Shown here piece by piece: positions 12,111 to 24,151 of a stretch of 64,000 bases of DNA. The position numbers were made by a program, and so were the translations under genes. The notes beneath the pieces are model-generated. The model was not told the origin of the DNA. It ran no database searches and saw nothing but the letters and a program-made list of their open reading frames with translations. Each line of letters begins with the position of its first letter. Positions within the stretch are counted from its first letter, which is position 1. Source of the DNA: Episyrphus balteatus (lineage: Eukaryota; Arthropoda; Insecta; Diptera; Syrphidae); assembly GCF_945859705.1 (NCBI RefSeq), contig NC_079134.1:16099545-16163544 (forward strand), read 5' to 3'.

Positions 12111-12448
12111 GAAATGCAATGTTTTTTTCTAATGCGTTACAAACATTGCATATCTGCATTATAAAAACTTTGCATACTTACAAGAACCTCTTGGAACAGG
12201 TCTTATAGATCCTTCTGTCACTTGAAAATACAAGGCTTCTTTAGAACGGTTCAAACAGGTCTTATAAAGGTCTTCTTTAAGTGATATTTACAAGGCTTCT
12301 TCTTAACACTTCTAGATAGCCTTAAGGAGACCTCCTTTCTTTCCAACTTGCGTAAGTAAGCCTTCAATAAACGTATACAAACTATAGCTTGTCGAATGTC
12401 GAATCGAACAAAATGGACCTTATGCAAGTAAATTTGTTACTTGGGTTT

Positions 12449-15400
12449 ACAAATGTTGCAATCGGTTAAATAATTTACTGCAGGAACCGTTAAAAAAATT
12501 TCAAAAAATATTTTATATTTTAAAATTATAAAAATTTATAAAATTATTTTATATTTTAAAAGTAGGACCTAATTTGCCACATTACACCTATGTACGTCTT
12601 TTTTTGTGAAAATAGTGAGAACCGTTTTTGAGAAAAAAAACAACACATATGGACATTGTCTTCTTCGGCGGACACTTTGTGGCGGATTAAAAAAAAATTA
12701 TCTCATTAATTGTAGCTAGTTGCACAAATGCTTATTTGCAGCGCAAAGCAAAAATTTTTGAGTTATTGAGTTTTTGGATAAAATAAGTTAACAAAAAAAT
12801 CTGAAATGATTAAAAAACAAAGATCAAAATCTTAAAATTGGTTTTTATAGCCTCAAAATTTTTTTGTTATTCAAAATTCCGCTAAAATAAGACTGAAGTT
12901 AGGGGACGAAAACAAGAAAATTTTATTATTTTTTTATGGTAAAAATTGTAGCTGATTAAATGCCAGTTTTAAATTAATTTTGTAGCTCTACCCAGTCATT
13001 TTTTATTTCAACTTAAAGATTCAGAACGGCACTTCCGGTTTGATCAGGCTAGTGGGCATATTTTTAAAAAGAAAATATGTTGAAGCATTTGAAAACAAAA
13101 TTTTTGATACCAACTCCAGTTTTATAACTCCCAACACTTTTAAAAATATTCAAAGTTTTTTTTTTTTTAAAGTTAGCTAACAAAGATTACAAAATCCAAA
13201 AAGCTGCGGAATTCAAAAATTTGAAGTTACCTAGATGAAATGCTAAAACCCCGATTTTGTAGGTCGATCAGTTTTCTTGACTTAATTCAATTTAAGTAAA
13301 AATCTAATTTTAAAAAGTGAGTGTTTGTTTGGGTTTTTTTTTTGTCTTTTTTAACTTTTGTTTAAGGTGTTAACCAAAAAAATTATAAACTTCAATAATA
13401 TGACATATCAACTTTATTATAATTATTTAACAAATTATTAAAATTTAAAATTAATTAAAAAATTAAAATTAAATTCTTTAAAAAAAGTTGATTTTTTTTT
13501 TCTTAAATCAAATTGCATAACTTTCTTTCAGCTCGAATATATTTGATGATGTTGCTTTTCTCCTAGATCGGCTAGAGGCTAAGAGGATGGATGAACCTGC
13601 TTCAAAATTGGTACAAATGATTGCGTAATTTTTTAATATCTCCTTTTTAACGCTTATCTCCTTTCTAAAGTTTTCGAGGTATTTCAATTTTATAGAAAAC
13701 GGTTCTAACAATTTCGATTAAACTTGTTGTACGTATTGGTTTTAGTGAACAAAACTGCGATTTTAGTTTTAGTTAAAAAAAAAAAAAAATCAGACAGCGA
13801 ACATTTGAATATTTTTGTCAAGTTAATCTCGTATAATTCGTCATTTAAATATCATTTAAAGCTCATATTGTTTCCAGTTGACAACAAAATTTCAAACTTT
13901 TATATTATTTCTTCTATTCATACCTATTACTGCAACAGATTAAGAAGAGACAGTTGGAATATACAATATAGTCTGGAACTTTCAAAAACAATTTTTTTTT
14001 TCTTGACTTTTGTAAGGAAATAAAGTTTCTAGGTAGATTTGACACTTACCATTCCCCCTGTATCATAAAAACTTATTCATCTATTCACCTATTCTACGCA
14101 CCACTGAAAGAAGGTAGAAACCATGAAACTCTTTGCAGATAATTCTCTAAAAGTTATGCTGCCAAGGTTGAATGATTTAGGCTGGATTTGTTTTTGTGGA
14201 TTTTATTTATTTTTTTTTTTTTTAGCACCAAAAAGTTTTTTTCTTTATTTTTTTTCTCAAAGTCTTCGAAAAGAATGAAGGTGTGAAATGATTTTTCTTA
14301 CTTTTTCTTTATAAACATATAATACCTACCCCCAGGTAGGGTAGTATAATATAGCTAGACAACTTTTTCTTGTTACAGGTGGATACTATGGATTGACAGG
14401 TATAAATATTATCTTGATGTGGAATATAAGAGTAAATAAATATATATTATAGAGGCAGACTTTATCTTATCCATGATGAGCATGTTGACACACCTCTCTA
14501 CATCTGTTTTATTTTGTTCGATATATTAGCAAGTTTCTGCTTATCCACCTTGACATTTAAATTGAAAGTATAGTGTCTGTATATCGGACAGTTCTGAATC
14601 CTGGAAAATATATATACAAACTTGTTTGCCTTGTTTTTTTTTTCCTGGGAATTGATACTAATATAAACTGTTATTTATAGGGAAGATGTTTATTTTTTGT
14701 AAATATTTGCCTATGATTGCAGAAAATGACACGTGTTTTCACTCCAGGCATTTAATTCTTCAACAAGTACAAAAAAAAATAGGTAAGTAACATTTTACTA
14801 AGAAACTTAATTTCATTTTATTTATTGTTTATTATTTTTTTTTTTTTTTTTTTTTTTTCTTAAAAAGGACAACGCAATTACCTCGCATGACCAAAAAAAT
14901 TATTATACAAAAAAAAAAATATTAACATCCAATCATTCCCGCCACGTAGTAGAATACAAAGCCATTCGAATTTTCGCTATCCTAAATAAATTTAAAAAAC
15001 AAAGAATATCCTGATTTTTATCTAAACCAACAACAACAACGTTTTTAATGGACTCTAATAAAGATAAAAAGAGAGATAATCTAGTCTCTTCCTCTTTTGT
15101 TCACCTGGTATTGGAGAAAGCTCTACGTGACTCTGGCACCTTAACAAGTGAGGCTAAGTGAACACCACCGTTCAGATGACACTTACATTATAAAAATATC
15201 AGGCGTAGTTATAAATAAAGAGGAGAGACACAATTTTTCAGAATGAAGATAAAAGTGAAGGATGAGTTTAAAGATAATAACGAATTTGATTCTGGAAGAT
15301 GAAATATGCATTTTTTTTTGACAATTCTCATGAAAACTTGTTTTGTTCTTTTTAATCTCAACAAATTTCAGTGGTATTTCTAAATAATGTTTTTTACGTA

Positions 15401-15589
15401 AAATCAAGTTGACAAGGGATAAAATAATGCGCTGTCAAGAAATTAAGTCGGATGTTCCCGACAGACAGATTTTTTAGGTAAAGCTCAATTTTCGTATTAT
15501 TTGAGATTTTTGAGAAAAAAAAAAAAAACTTAAAATGCAGTTTTATTTAAGCTAGGATAATCAAAATTGTTTTAAGCGTGATAATAAAA
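12449..15589. other. No gene found; AT-rich unique DNA
   Basis: Long A and T runs, a few short chance ORFs (for example 67 codons on the minus strand at 13508-13711 and 99 codons at 13724-14023, both low complexity or unrecognisable). A CAACAACAACG run occurs near 15030. No inverted repeat was matched. Confidence 0.45.
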
Positions 15590-15592
15590 TAA

Positions 15593-17035
15593 TAGACCAG
15601 TGCCGATGCCTTCAAAAACATTAAAAAGTACAAAAAAATCATAGTAGGATGAAACCCATTGGAAAAGGAGGGGAATATGATAAGAATGAAAGGAAAAATA
15701 AATTACGGGCAAGCCGAGTTCGGGAAGTGGGTGGGTTGAGTTTTTAGTGGTAAAAAATGGTATATCTCGATTTCCGGCAAAACTACAAATCCTATAGAAA
15801 AAAGTTGTATGGCAAAGTTGTAGGTAATAAAAAGATCTACAACTTTTGTATCAACAATTTTTTCACATAACCTCAAAATTTATGTGAAAAATTCAAAAAA
15901 CCGAGTTTTTGGTTTCTTATTTTTATCTTTTTCAAAAACAAACATTTTTCTACGAAATTTGGTGAAAACTTACCTTATTATGTCTCAAATACACTGTAAT
16001 TTATTTGATTTAAAATATTAATTTTTTCACCTTATTTTGACTTAATACCAAAAAAACACCCTAATTTTCAATCGAAAATTCACGTGTCAAAATATCAGCT
16101 TTTTTCAAAAAGTCGGTGGGCATTTCGTTCGTTAAAATGTCTATTTTCTGATGGTGTAAAAAAAATTGTACATTAGTATAATATAGAACATGTTCTAGTA
16201 AAATTCAAAAAATGAAAAAAGCTTGAATTCGAAAAAAAATTTTTATCATTGTTTACAATTTTGGCCTATTTATTCAAATTTACACTTTAAATACTCAAAA
16301 AACGTAAGATTTCATGTAACATTGATTAATCTTACGTTTTGTGAGTAATTAAAGTGTAAATTTGAATAAATAGGCCAAAATTGTAAACAATGATAAAAAT
16401 TTTTTTCGAATTCAAGCTTTTTTCATTTTTTGAATTTTACTAGAACATGTTCTATATTATACTAATGTACAATTTTTTTTACACCATCAGAAAATAGACA
16501 TTTTAACGAACGAAATGCCCACCGACTTTTTGAAAAAAGCTGATATTTTGACACGTGAATTTTCGATTGAAAATTAGGGTGTTTTTTTGGTATTAAGTCA
16601 AAATAAGGTGAACAAATTAATATTTTAAATCAAATAAATTACAGTGTATTTGAGACATAAAAAGGTAAGTTTTCGCCAAATTTCGTAGAAAAATTTTTGT
16701 TTTTGAAAAAGATAAAAATAAAAAACCAAAAACTCGGTTTTTTGAATTTTTCACATAAATTTTGAGGTTATGTGAAAAAATTGTTGATACAAAAGTTGTA
16801 GACCTTTTTATTACCTACAACTTTGCCATACAACTTATTTCTATAGGATTTGTAGTTTTGCCGGAAATCGAGATATACCATTTTTTACCACTAAAAACTC
16901 AACCCACCCACTTCCCGAACTCGGCTCGCCCGTAATTTATTTTTCCTTTAATTTTCATCATATTCACCTCCTTTTCCAATGGGTTTCATTCTACTATGAT
17001 TTTTTTTGGTTTCAAAAATTATCGACCCTGGTCTA
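15593..17035. mobile_element. Near-perfect 1.44 kb palindromic element
   Basis: The sequence reads almost identically on both strands from TAGACCAGTGCCGAT at 15593 to its mirror ATCGACCCTGGTCTA at 17035. The axis is near 16320, where AAACGTAAGAT and ATCTTACGTTT are separated by a loop of only about 18 bases. TAA flanks both ends (15590-15592, 17036-17038). A TA duplication with GACCAG termini is an equally good reading. Arms of about 700 bases show only scattered differences, which points to recent origin or to gene conversion between arms. No ORF. Confidence 0.88.
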
Positions 17036-17578
17036 TAAATTCAACTTTTAGAAATCCATTGAAAACATCGGTTATAATTCTGAAGTAAATCCGTCCACTC
17101 GTTAAGGCTGCGGAAATGTATACATATGAATGTTCAGAATGTAATGGCGAGAAACACTTTTTTTGATGTTTCCATTATTGTAATACTGGTTTAGATTAAA
17201 AAATCGAATTTTTTTGACATGTTACCAATTTTAGCACTTTGGAGCAAGCAAATAAACCAACAAAAAAAACATAAATTCGTAACAACGTAACAACTTCTTA
17301 AATCTTGAATGAATTTCAACTCAAAAAAGTATGCAATTTGATTTCTTTAATTAAGAAAAAAAAATTCTAAATCGATAGAGTGTTTTTTATTACAATTTTT
17401 ATAAATTATTTTTTGAAAAAAAAAATGTTCATATAAATTTGGTATTTCATATTGCAGTAAACACCTAAAACCAAAATTTTTAAACAATTCAGTTTCACTT
17501 ATTAAAAAAAAAATTAAATTCCAAAAAAATTGTTTTTTTTTTTTTAATTTTATTTTTGATTTATGTATATTTAAATAA

Positions 17579-17965
17579 CACTGGCCGCCAAAATAAGTCA
17601 AACACTGAAAATTTATTTGGTATTTTTATCAACTTTACAGCATTTTTTTTATGAGAGCTAATTGGATCTGTGTTTATCCTAAATGAATGCAAGCGTTGTA
17701 TTTAAAGCAATAAGCGAGAACACCAAGTTCGAAACTGTCGAAATTTTGACGGAGCATTGAGGTAAAATTCAAATTAAACGATTTAGTGAAAACTCAGTTT
17801 TCAGTGCCAAATTTAATGTTTTTGTTTTTTTTAGCAATCTTTTATTAAAATGGTGTAAAATATTTTAAACTATAAGTCCTCATTCATAAAATGCGGTTAA
17901 ATTGTTAAAAACACAAAAAAAAAAATCAGTTTTCGTCAGCGTGCTGCAAATTTTGACAGCTAGTG
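17579..17965. mobile_element. Possible Tc1/mariner-like MITE
   Basis: The left end CACTGGCCGCCAAAATAAG and the complement of the right end CACTAGCTGTCAAAATTTG match at 14 of 19 positions. The form CACTGGCnGnCAAAAT resembles Tc1-type termini. The right flank is TA; the left flank is AA, so the expected TA duplication is only partly preserved. No transposase ORF in 387 bases. Confidence 0.42.
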
Positions 17966-20770
17966 TATACACAATTTTGTTGAAATTAAACAATTCGTTT
18001 AGTTGAAGATCATAATTTTAAAAAACCGTTCTATGGCAGCAACAGTTGACACTGATTTTCTTAAAAAAATAAAAGAAAGACTTTCTTTTTTTTTAACAAA
18101 ATGTTTGAAGCCGTTTTTGAGTAAATTATACCTTTCTGAAAATATACTTTTCAACGATCTGGTATAACTTTAAATGTGGCCCTGAATTGGAACATCTAAA
18201 AGAACAAGCACCCTTAGGGATTTTTGAGCGAATGGTAGAAATAAGCAAGATCTAAACTCTTTAATAAATCTCAACCGAAGGACCAAAATTAATGGTTGTA
18301 TATGAGTATTTTTATTCTATTTTTAGTGGATTTCCGGTTAACATTAAATTACTTTAAAATAATATTTCAAGAAAAAATGTCAATGAGATATAATTATAAT
18401 CTTTAATTTAATTTTTTTTGTATACTTAATTTAATATAATATTGAAATATTTATAAATTAGTTATTTACTTATTTTTTTTTTTTTTGTATGAAAGATTTG
18501 TGTAAGTTAACTAGAAACTCACTCAATATTGTATTTTATTAAAAAAAAAAATAAAGAATAGTAATATATATACCAAATAGCAAGAATAATCTCATACCTG
18601 AATCCAATTTCTTTGTGCGCACAATTGTTAGGATCTTATATGTGATTACCTGTATTATAGAATTGAATTTATGAAATTAACAAGTTCACACACCGAGTGA
18701 ATTCCCGCACAATCCAACAAATATAAACCCAAATTTTTAGATTATTATTAAAAATGTAAAATTAAGAAACGATACAAATAGATAAAAGAACAGATATTAA
18801 AGAACAATATTAAAGAAAAAAAAAATTGAATAGCACTAAAGAAACAAATACTAGATTAAGGATTAATTAAAACAAAACATATAGGAGCAAACAAAATTAG
18901 AATTAGATTTAATTAAGGAACATGAATTTAAATTATTAACACAGATAAAAGATTATAAAACTGGATTAGGAATAGGATGGATTTAATAAAATAAAGTTTA
19001 ACACCAGGAATCAAAAAAAGTTGAAAGGATCTTGAAAGTCAATTTTCCTCTTGAAATCGGATTTTTCTTCTTTTTTTTTTTATATATATGTATATAGTTC
19101 ATATGTTGATTCGTAATTTGAAATTATCAAAATAATTTTATTCTTTTGCGTCTTCAAACAGCCAAACAGAAATCACTTTATTATATTATTTGTAGGAAAT
19201 ATCAGGTTCAGGAATATCAGCACTGCTTAGTGCTCCTGTTTCCTTATAGTTTCCTTTTGGAGAATAATACTTTTTATTTTTCTTTTCTTTTATTAAAAAA
19301 AAAGTTTATCGAACGAAAAACGAAACGTTTAATCCACGTTTTTTCGTTATTTTTCAAAATACACACTTTTTCTTTTGGCCAAAGATATTATAAAAGACAA
19401 ATTTAAACTTTCAAAAACTTTTTTTAGTTTTACTTTAGGCCAGGGATATGCAAAATAAAATTTTAACCAAGAATCTGCTTGAATTTTCTAAATTTGTAAA
19501 ATTTTAATAAAAGTTCTTTTCTGTTTGAATATCACCACTTGAATGCCTTGAAAATTTGAAATTTTTCAGAATTTTTATTCAAAATTCCATAGAAACAAAA
19601 TAGTTTGTTTGCTGTGCTACTCGATTTATTTTAAAATCGAGTAGCTGAGTGAAAAAAAACTAAGTTGTTTTTTTTCTGGAGCCAATAATTTTTTTTTTTC
19701 TTTGGTTTTAGGAAGCGACCCCACAAACAGTTTAAGTCAATAAAATTTCATAAATTGATAAAAATAAATGTGTTTTCATAATTCTAATTAGATTTTATAA
19801 ATCTGATAATGTATCAATATGCGCTAATGGATTTATAATTCTAAATACATAAATATCCCACACACACACATCTGTTAATATTTTGTCAGCTCAAAATCCC
19901 TTGTCCAAAAATAAAACACACACCTTTTCCATTCAGCATAGCACAATGCAAATAAATTTCAATTATCCATAATCAATTCACTCATATGCTTAAAACTAAT
20001 AAACAAAATCTGTCACAAGCTGCTAAAATAATATGATTTTTTTTTAATAAAAATACAAAAAAACGAAAAAAAAAAAATTCAACAAATAATCCAATCTCAT
20101 TTGAAATAATTCTATTTTGAAATTGGTACAAATATTAACCATCATCATGCATATTGTGTACACCTAAAAAAAAAATAAAGGCTCTTTAAAATTTAACATA
20201 GCAAATGTGAAAATTAATTTCAATAAATCCATCGAAATTATGATGAGATTGAAATTAGGTCAATTTAATATTGGTTTTTTTTGTTTGTTTTTGTCCACAC
20301 GTTTATTTAAATGAAGCACTAAAAAATACCTAAAAATTTTAATAAAAACGAAAACATATTCACACAAAAATAAAACAACAATAATACTTACCACTTATTG
20401 TAGGGGTAGGTATAGTTTAAGCCGCTCAATTAGTCGTGAACTTTTTACCCGATTATAATAATGTGGTACGTGTTTGTTTGAAAGTACACTGAAAATAATA
20501 TGATGAATTTAATTTTTGTAAAATTTTAACAATAAAAAATTGAAAAATATTTTATTCAACAAATAAAAAAAAAGCTCTGAGTGAAAAAAAAACAACATTA
20601 TCAGTTTTTTTTATATGAGTTATTTTTTAACGGGTTACCATAGAATAATGTTGTTTGTTAATTATTGAGAATGCTTATTCAGTTAATGGTTAACATCAAT
20701 GAGAATCAATTTTTGTCATTATTTAGTCAGCTATTACTTTTTCTCATTATTAATTTGCGACTGACCTCAC
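17966..20770. other. No gene found; very AT-rich DNA
   Basis: Dominated by A/T runs and AATTAAG-type sequence (18700-19000). A hairpin with an 11-base stem (CTACTCGATTT) sits at 19617-19643. The 86-codon ORF at 19146-19406 is low complexity. Nothing repeats elsewhere that I could see. Confidence 0.45.
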
Positions 20771-20775
20771 AAGGT

Positions 20776-20795
20776 CACTATGGCGTATGTGTAAC
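20776..20795 (+). repeat. Short recurrent motif (transposon-end-like), copy 2
   Basis: CACTATGGCGTATGTGTAAC preceded by AAGGT and followed by a T run of 14. This is the best-preserved of the five copies. No mirrored partner lies within several kb. Confidence 0.5.
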
Positions 20796-21094
20796 TTTTT
20801 TTTTTTTTAATTCAAAATTTTTGTATGGGTGTTACAGTTTGTTCTATTCTTGAACAATTAATCACATGATTTGGTGTTAGTTAACTTATTGTTGAATTTT
20901 TGAATGGTTTCATCGGTTTGAAAATAACTTCTGTAAAAGAAAAAAAGAGCATTAGATTTAAATTTAAATTATTTCAACTTTCTTGATTAAGGTTCAAGGA
21001 TTATTTTATGTTAAACACCGACCTCATTTACTGATAGCATGAGATTCTCTGACACACGTGATATAGCCTTGTAACCAGGGTTTTGTTATTTCTA

Positions 21095-21380
21095 TTAGAA
21101 ATTAAAAAAAAAATATTTATTGCAAATAAAAGAAGTTTTCATTTAAAAAAAAAAAATATTCATTGCAACTGAAAAAAATTTGCATTAAACAAAAATTTTG
21201 ATTGCAACTAAAAATATTTTTTTTTAATGTTCTTGTACCTAACTGAAAAATATTTGCATTGTAAATAAAAATTTTTATTGCGAAACAAAATATTTTGGAT
21301 AAAAAACAAAAGAAAAAACATTTATTGCGAATGAAAAATTTTTTGCATTAAACAAAATTCAATGCAAAATGTGTGCATTG
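21095..21380. repeat. Degenerate tandem repeat of a TATTTATTGCAAATRAAAA unit
   Basis: About eight imperfect units of roughly 30 bases, each containing ATTGCAA or TTTGCATT between A runs (for example 21115, 21160, 21180, 21250, 21320, 21345). Units occur in both orientations. The stretch ends near the TGTGCATTGAAATT sequence at 21375. No function can be inferred. Confidence 0.6.
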
Positions 21381-21787
21381 AAATTTTTTTTATATTCGTC
21401 GAATTTCATACAATTTTGACTATGTGACAGAGTGACAGTATACATAAGTTATTTCATAGGTCACACTTTAAAAATTTTGCAGGAGTCAATGAAAAATGTT
21501 GGAATCACAAATAAAAAGAGTTTTAGGGAATTTCTTAGAGCTTTTGCAATTTTAGTCCCATACTTTATTTAGCTTAAAAATAAAATATTTTAAAACCAAA
21601 AATTATAATTTTGTTTTTATTTTAATGAATTCTATAAAAATTGTACAATGTTACTAAGTTTTATTCTTTTATATTTGAACAAAAATTGGCAATACTAATC
21701 TGAGAAATTACAAAATGGAAGAAAAGCAAAAAAGATTAGTATTAATTTACAATTTGCTTTTTATAATTTACATTCACATTTTTACTG

Positions 21788-22022
21788 AATTCTTCTTCTT
21801 CCTTTTTCTCGGCGCTGTTATGATCTCGATGTCGAGGGGATCATAACTATCCCACGTAACTGCTTCACACTAGTGATCCGCCTGTGGGGTTCGCCGGGTT
21901 GACCTCAGAAATCGGCGGCAAGCCTCCCGGTTTTGTATTGTTCCATTTCTAAGGCCAACTGAATGCTGGTGGTTTTGCATTTGCTTGTACCAGGAGTTTT
22001 TAGGCCTACCTTTCTTTCTATT
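21788..22022 (-). pseudogene. 3' end of a non-LTR retrotransposon (5'-truncated reverse-transcriptase ORF tail)
   Basis: On the minus strand, 22022-21870 encodes 50 residues and a stop. It begins NRKKGRPKNSW and later has IQNREACRRFL. The GRPKxxW motif followed 20-25 residues later by an (D/N)RxxWR-like block is the usual extreme C-terminus of reverse transcriptases in RTE/CR1/I-like non-LTR elements. Here the Trp of the second block is replaced by Cys. Upstream, the frame meets a stop at once and the sequence changes to AT-rich host DNA, as expected for 5' truncation during reverse transcription. After the stop there is a short GC-rich 3' UTR and an AAGAAG-type tail ending near 21788. GC content is well above the surroundings. 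Confidence 0.7.
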
Positions 22023-22029
22023 TCATTTT

Positions 22030-22730
22030 TACTGAATTATTAAATGAAAAGGTATACCTACTTTTAAAAACCATTTTTTTATTTCTCTTACTCAGATTTT
22101 ACATAATTCCATTTAGACATTTGTGAAGTTAACAGATACAAAAATACGTTAACTGGAATTGAATTTTAGCGATATTTCTAAAGAGCTCGGAAAATTGTAA
22201 ATAATCTTTTTATTTTCAGCTAATTGAAATATTTGACTAGATCACCTTAAATCAGAATTTCAGCTTGCGAGTTTTTTTTTTTTTTTTGTGATGTCACCGA
22301 TCCAAGTTTACAAGTCTCACACTAGAAACAAATAAAGACTTAAAAATACCTTGCGGCACACTTTAGAAGGACATTTTGTTTTACACTATTATTTTTATAA
22401 AAATAATGAATTTCCAATTTGAATCCTAAAGGTTTCTCTTTTGACCTTGAAACAAAAATTTTTCCATACATAAAGGAGCTACCAAGCTTTTTTTTAATAT
22501 AACATTAGAAAAACATTTTGAAAATTTTTCCTCACAGAAAATGAATATTTTAACTCAAAATGTGTGAATCATCAAAACTTCTTTATATTCTTTGGTCCTT
22601 TAAGCAATGATTTCTTAAATGTTGCCAAATGTCACTTAGAACCTTATTGCTGCAAATACTTCAAATATTTCTTTCCTCGCATATCGAGAACTCCATCCCT
22701 TTGTTTTAAGGCCTCTTCAATTCACAAAAA
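22030..22730. other. No gene found
   Basis: AT-rich spacer between the retrotransposon tail and R1 copy b. A 68-codon opening at 22564-22770 has no recognisable feature and runs into the repeat. Confidence 0.4.
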
Positions 22731-22736
22731 TAAAAA

Positions 22737-24151
22737 GAGGTTTTCTGTAAAGTCGGTTTATGGACAATGATTTTACGTGATAACGTCGTCAGAAAACAGG
22801 TTGTGTGCTTTTGTTTAAAATGAGTCAATTGAAGCGTTTACTTTTTTGAAACAATCATAATTTACAAGAAAAAGCTATTTTCTCATTACATTAATTTTTT
22901 TTATTTTAAAAGCTTACAAAAAAAATCATGCAATTTAAAAGCCAAGTTTTTCTTCTTAAGAATAAAACCATTTTTAAATTTTTACAATGCGCAAAAAGTA
23001 TAAAAATAATTTATTGAAAAAAATCATTTTCATCAAAAAAAGCAAAAAAAAAACATGAATTTTTATCTTCTCACGTCATTAATTCCATTTTTTTCCCTAA
23101 AAACCTATACAAAATTTTATACCATCTGAAAGCTTATTGTCTAAGCTCAAAATATATATATCGATCAGGTCTATGAGACATCTACAAAAAGAGCTAGAAT
23201 TTTTTGAACTCGAACAAATTTCATTAAAAAAAGCAAAAAAAAACATTTATTTTTATGTTCTCAGGCTATGGAATCAATCTTTTTGTTTGACAACCTATAC
23301 AAAATATATACCATGTGAAAGCTTATTATTTCACCTTTCATATGACGTATCAATCTTATTTCAAAGATGCCTACAATAGAAGTAAACATGTAAACCTGTA
23401 TCTATTAAAGAAAAAAAGATAAAAACAAAAAACGATGAAAATCGGTTAAAAACGGTCAAAAAACGTGTTTTTTTTAAACTTGTTTCTTCCGTTATTCAGT
23501 CAAAACTCACTAAACGATTCCATGTTTTTGCACATGTATGCATAAGGCCAAAACCTACATGTCCTATAAGTTTGAGATTTTTTGAACGCTCCAAAAAAAG
23601 CTAAAAATCAAAAATTACCCAAAAATACCCCTAAAAAACAAGGTGTTTTTCAAAAATTCAAATTTCGGAACGCAGAATGTTGGAAAAAAATCCGTATCAG
23701 ACGCCTAATTTTTTTTCATCTCATCTTTCACCTGGCATCTTCAGAATTGTCAAAAAAAATTTCCTTTACCCAAAATCATCATTTTGTCATAGCCCCAACA
23801 CGTGTACAACGTTCAAACAAAACGTTATAGCTTAGTTTCAAAATTTTTTAGAATTTTTTCTTAAATGCAGTTACTCTAAAAATTAATCTCATCTATCTAT
23901 ACAACTTCGAGTTTAGATTTTAGCCCAAATTTCGTCTTTCCGTTTTACCCCTGTTTACCCTATTAAATGACGGAATTCTTTGGATAAAGTTTTAGGTTAT
24001 TATCTTTCAAATAAGATATAGAAGATTTTTGTATCTCTAATAGTTTATTTTTAATTTTGAAAGTGCGAGAGTGTAACGTTAGAAAATGGCGTCACTTTTT
24101 TGTGGTGGCTGCCATGGTTCATCGATTTTTAAGACGTTATCATGTCAAAAA
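22737..24151 (+). repeat. R1 interspersed repeat, copy b (full length, 1.4 kb)
   Basis: Starts GAGGTTTTCTGTAAAG and ends GACGTTATCATGTCAAAA. Close to the two ends lie subterminal inverted motifs: ACGTGATAACGTC at 22775-22787 and GACGTTATCATGT at 24133-24145. There are no terminal inverted repeats, no clear target duplication and no coding capacity. The ends agree with those fixed by the empty site for copy c. A non-autonomous Helentron/HINE-like element is my best guess on structure; this is inference. Confidence 0.8.

Larger units (their letters stand above)
10594..12445. mobile_element. TIR element CCCAAGTAAC with TTT target duplication, host of a nested insertion
   Basis: The left end is CCCAAGTAACAATTTAG and the right end GTTACTTGGG, preceded by TAAATTT. 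TTT flanks both ends (10591-10593 and 12446-12448). Internal sequence near both ends shares CTTATGAAA/ACAGGTCTTAT-type motifs (10614-10690 and 12200-12300). The interior is split by the fold-back element at 10769-11706 and contains a degenerate tRNA-like stretch at 12037-12110. The TIR resembles that of the element at 40160-41196 (CTCAAGTAGCAC), so the two may belong to one superfamily, which I cannot name. Confidence 0.75.

Noticed and set aside
23582..23830. ORF shared with 61335-61523 (KNTPKKQGVFQKF)
   Set aside because: The sharing comes from R1 copies b and c. Copy d breaks the frame, and the Lys-rich start is poly-A. Conservation is of the repeat, not of a protein.
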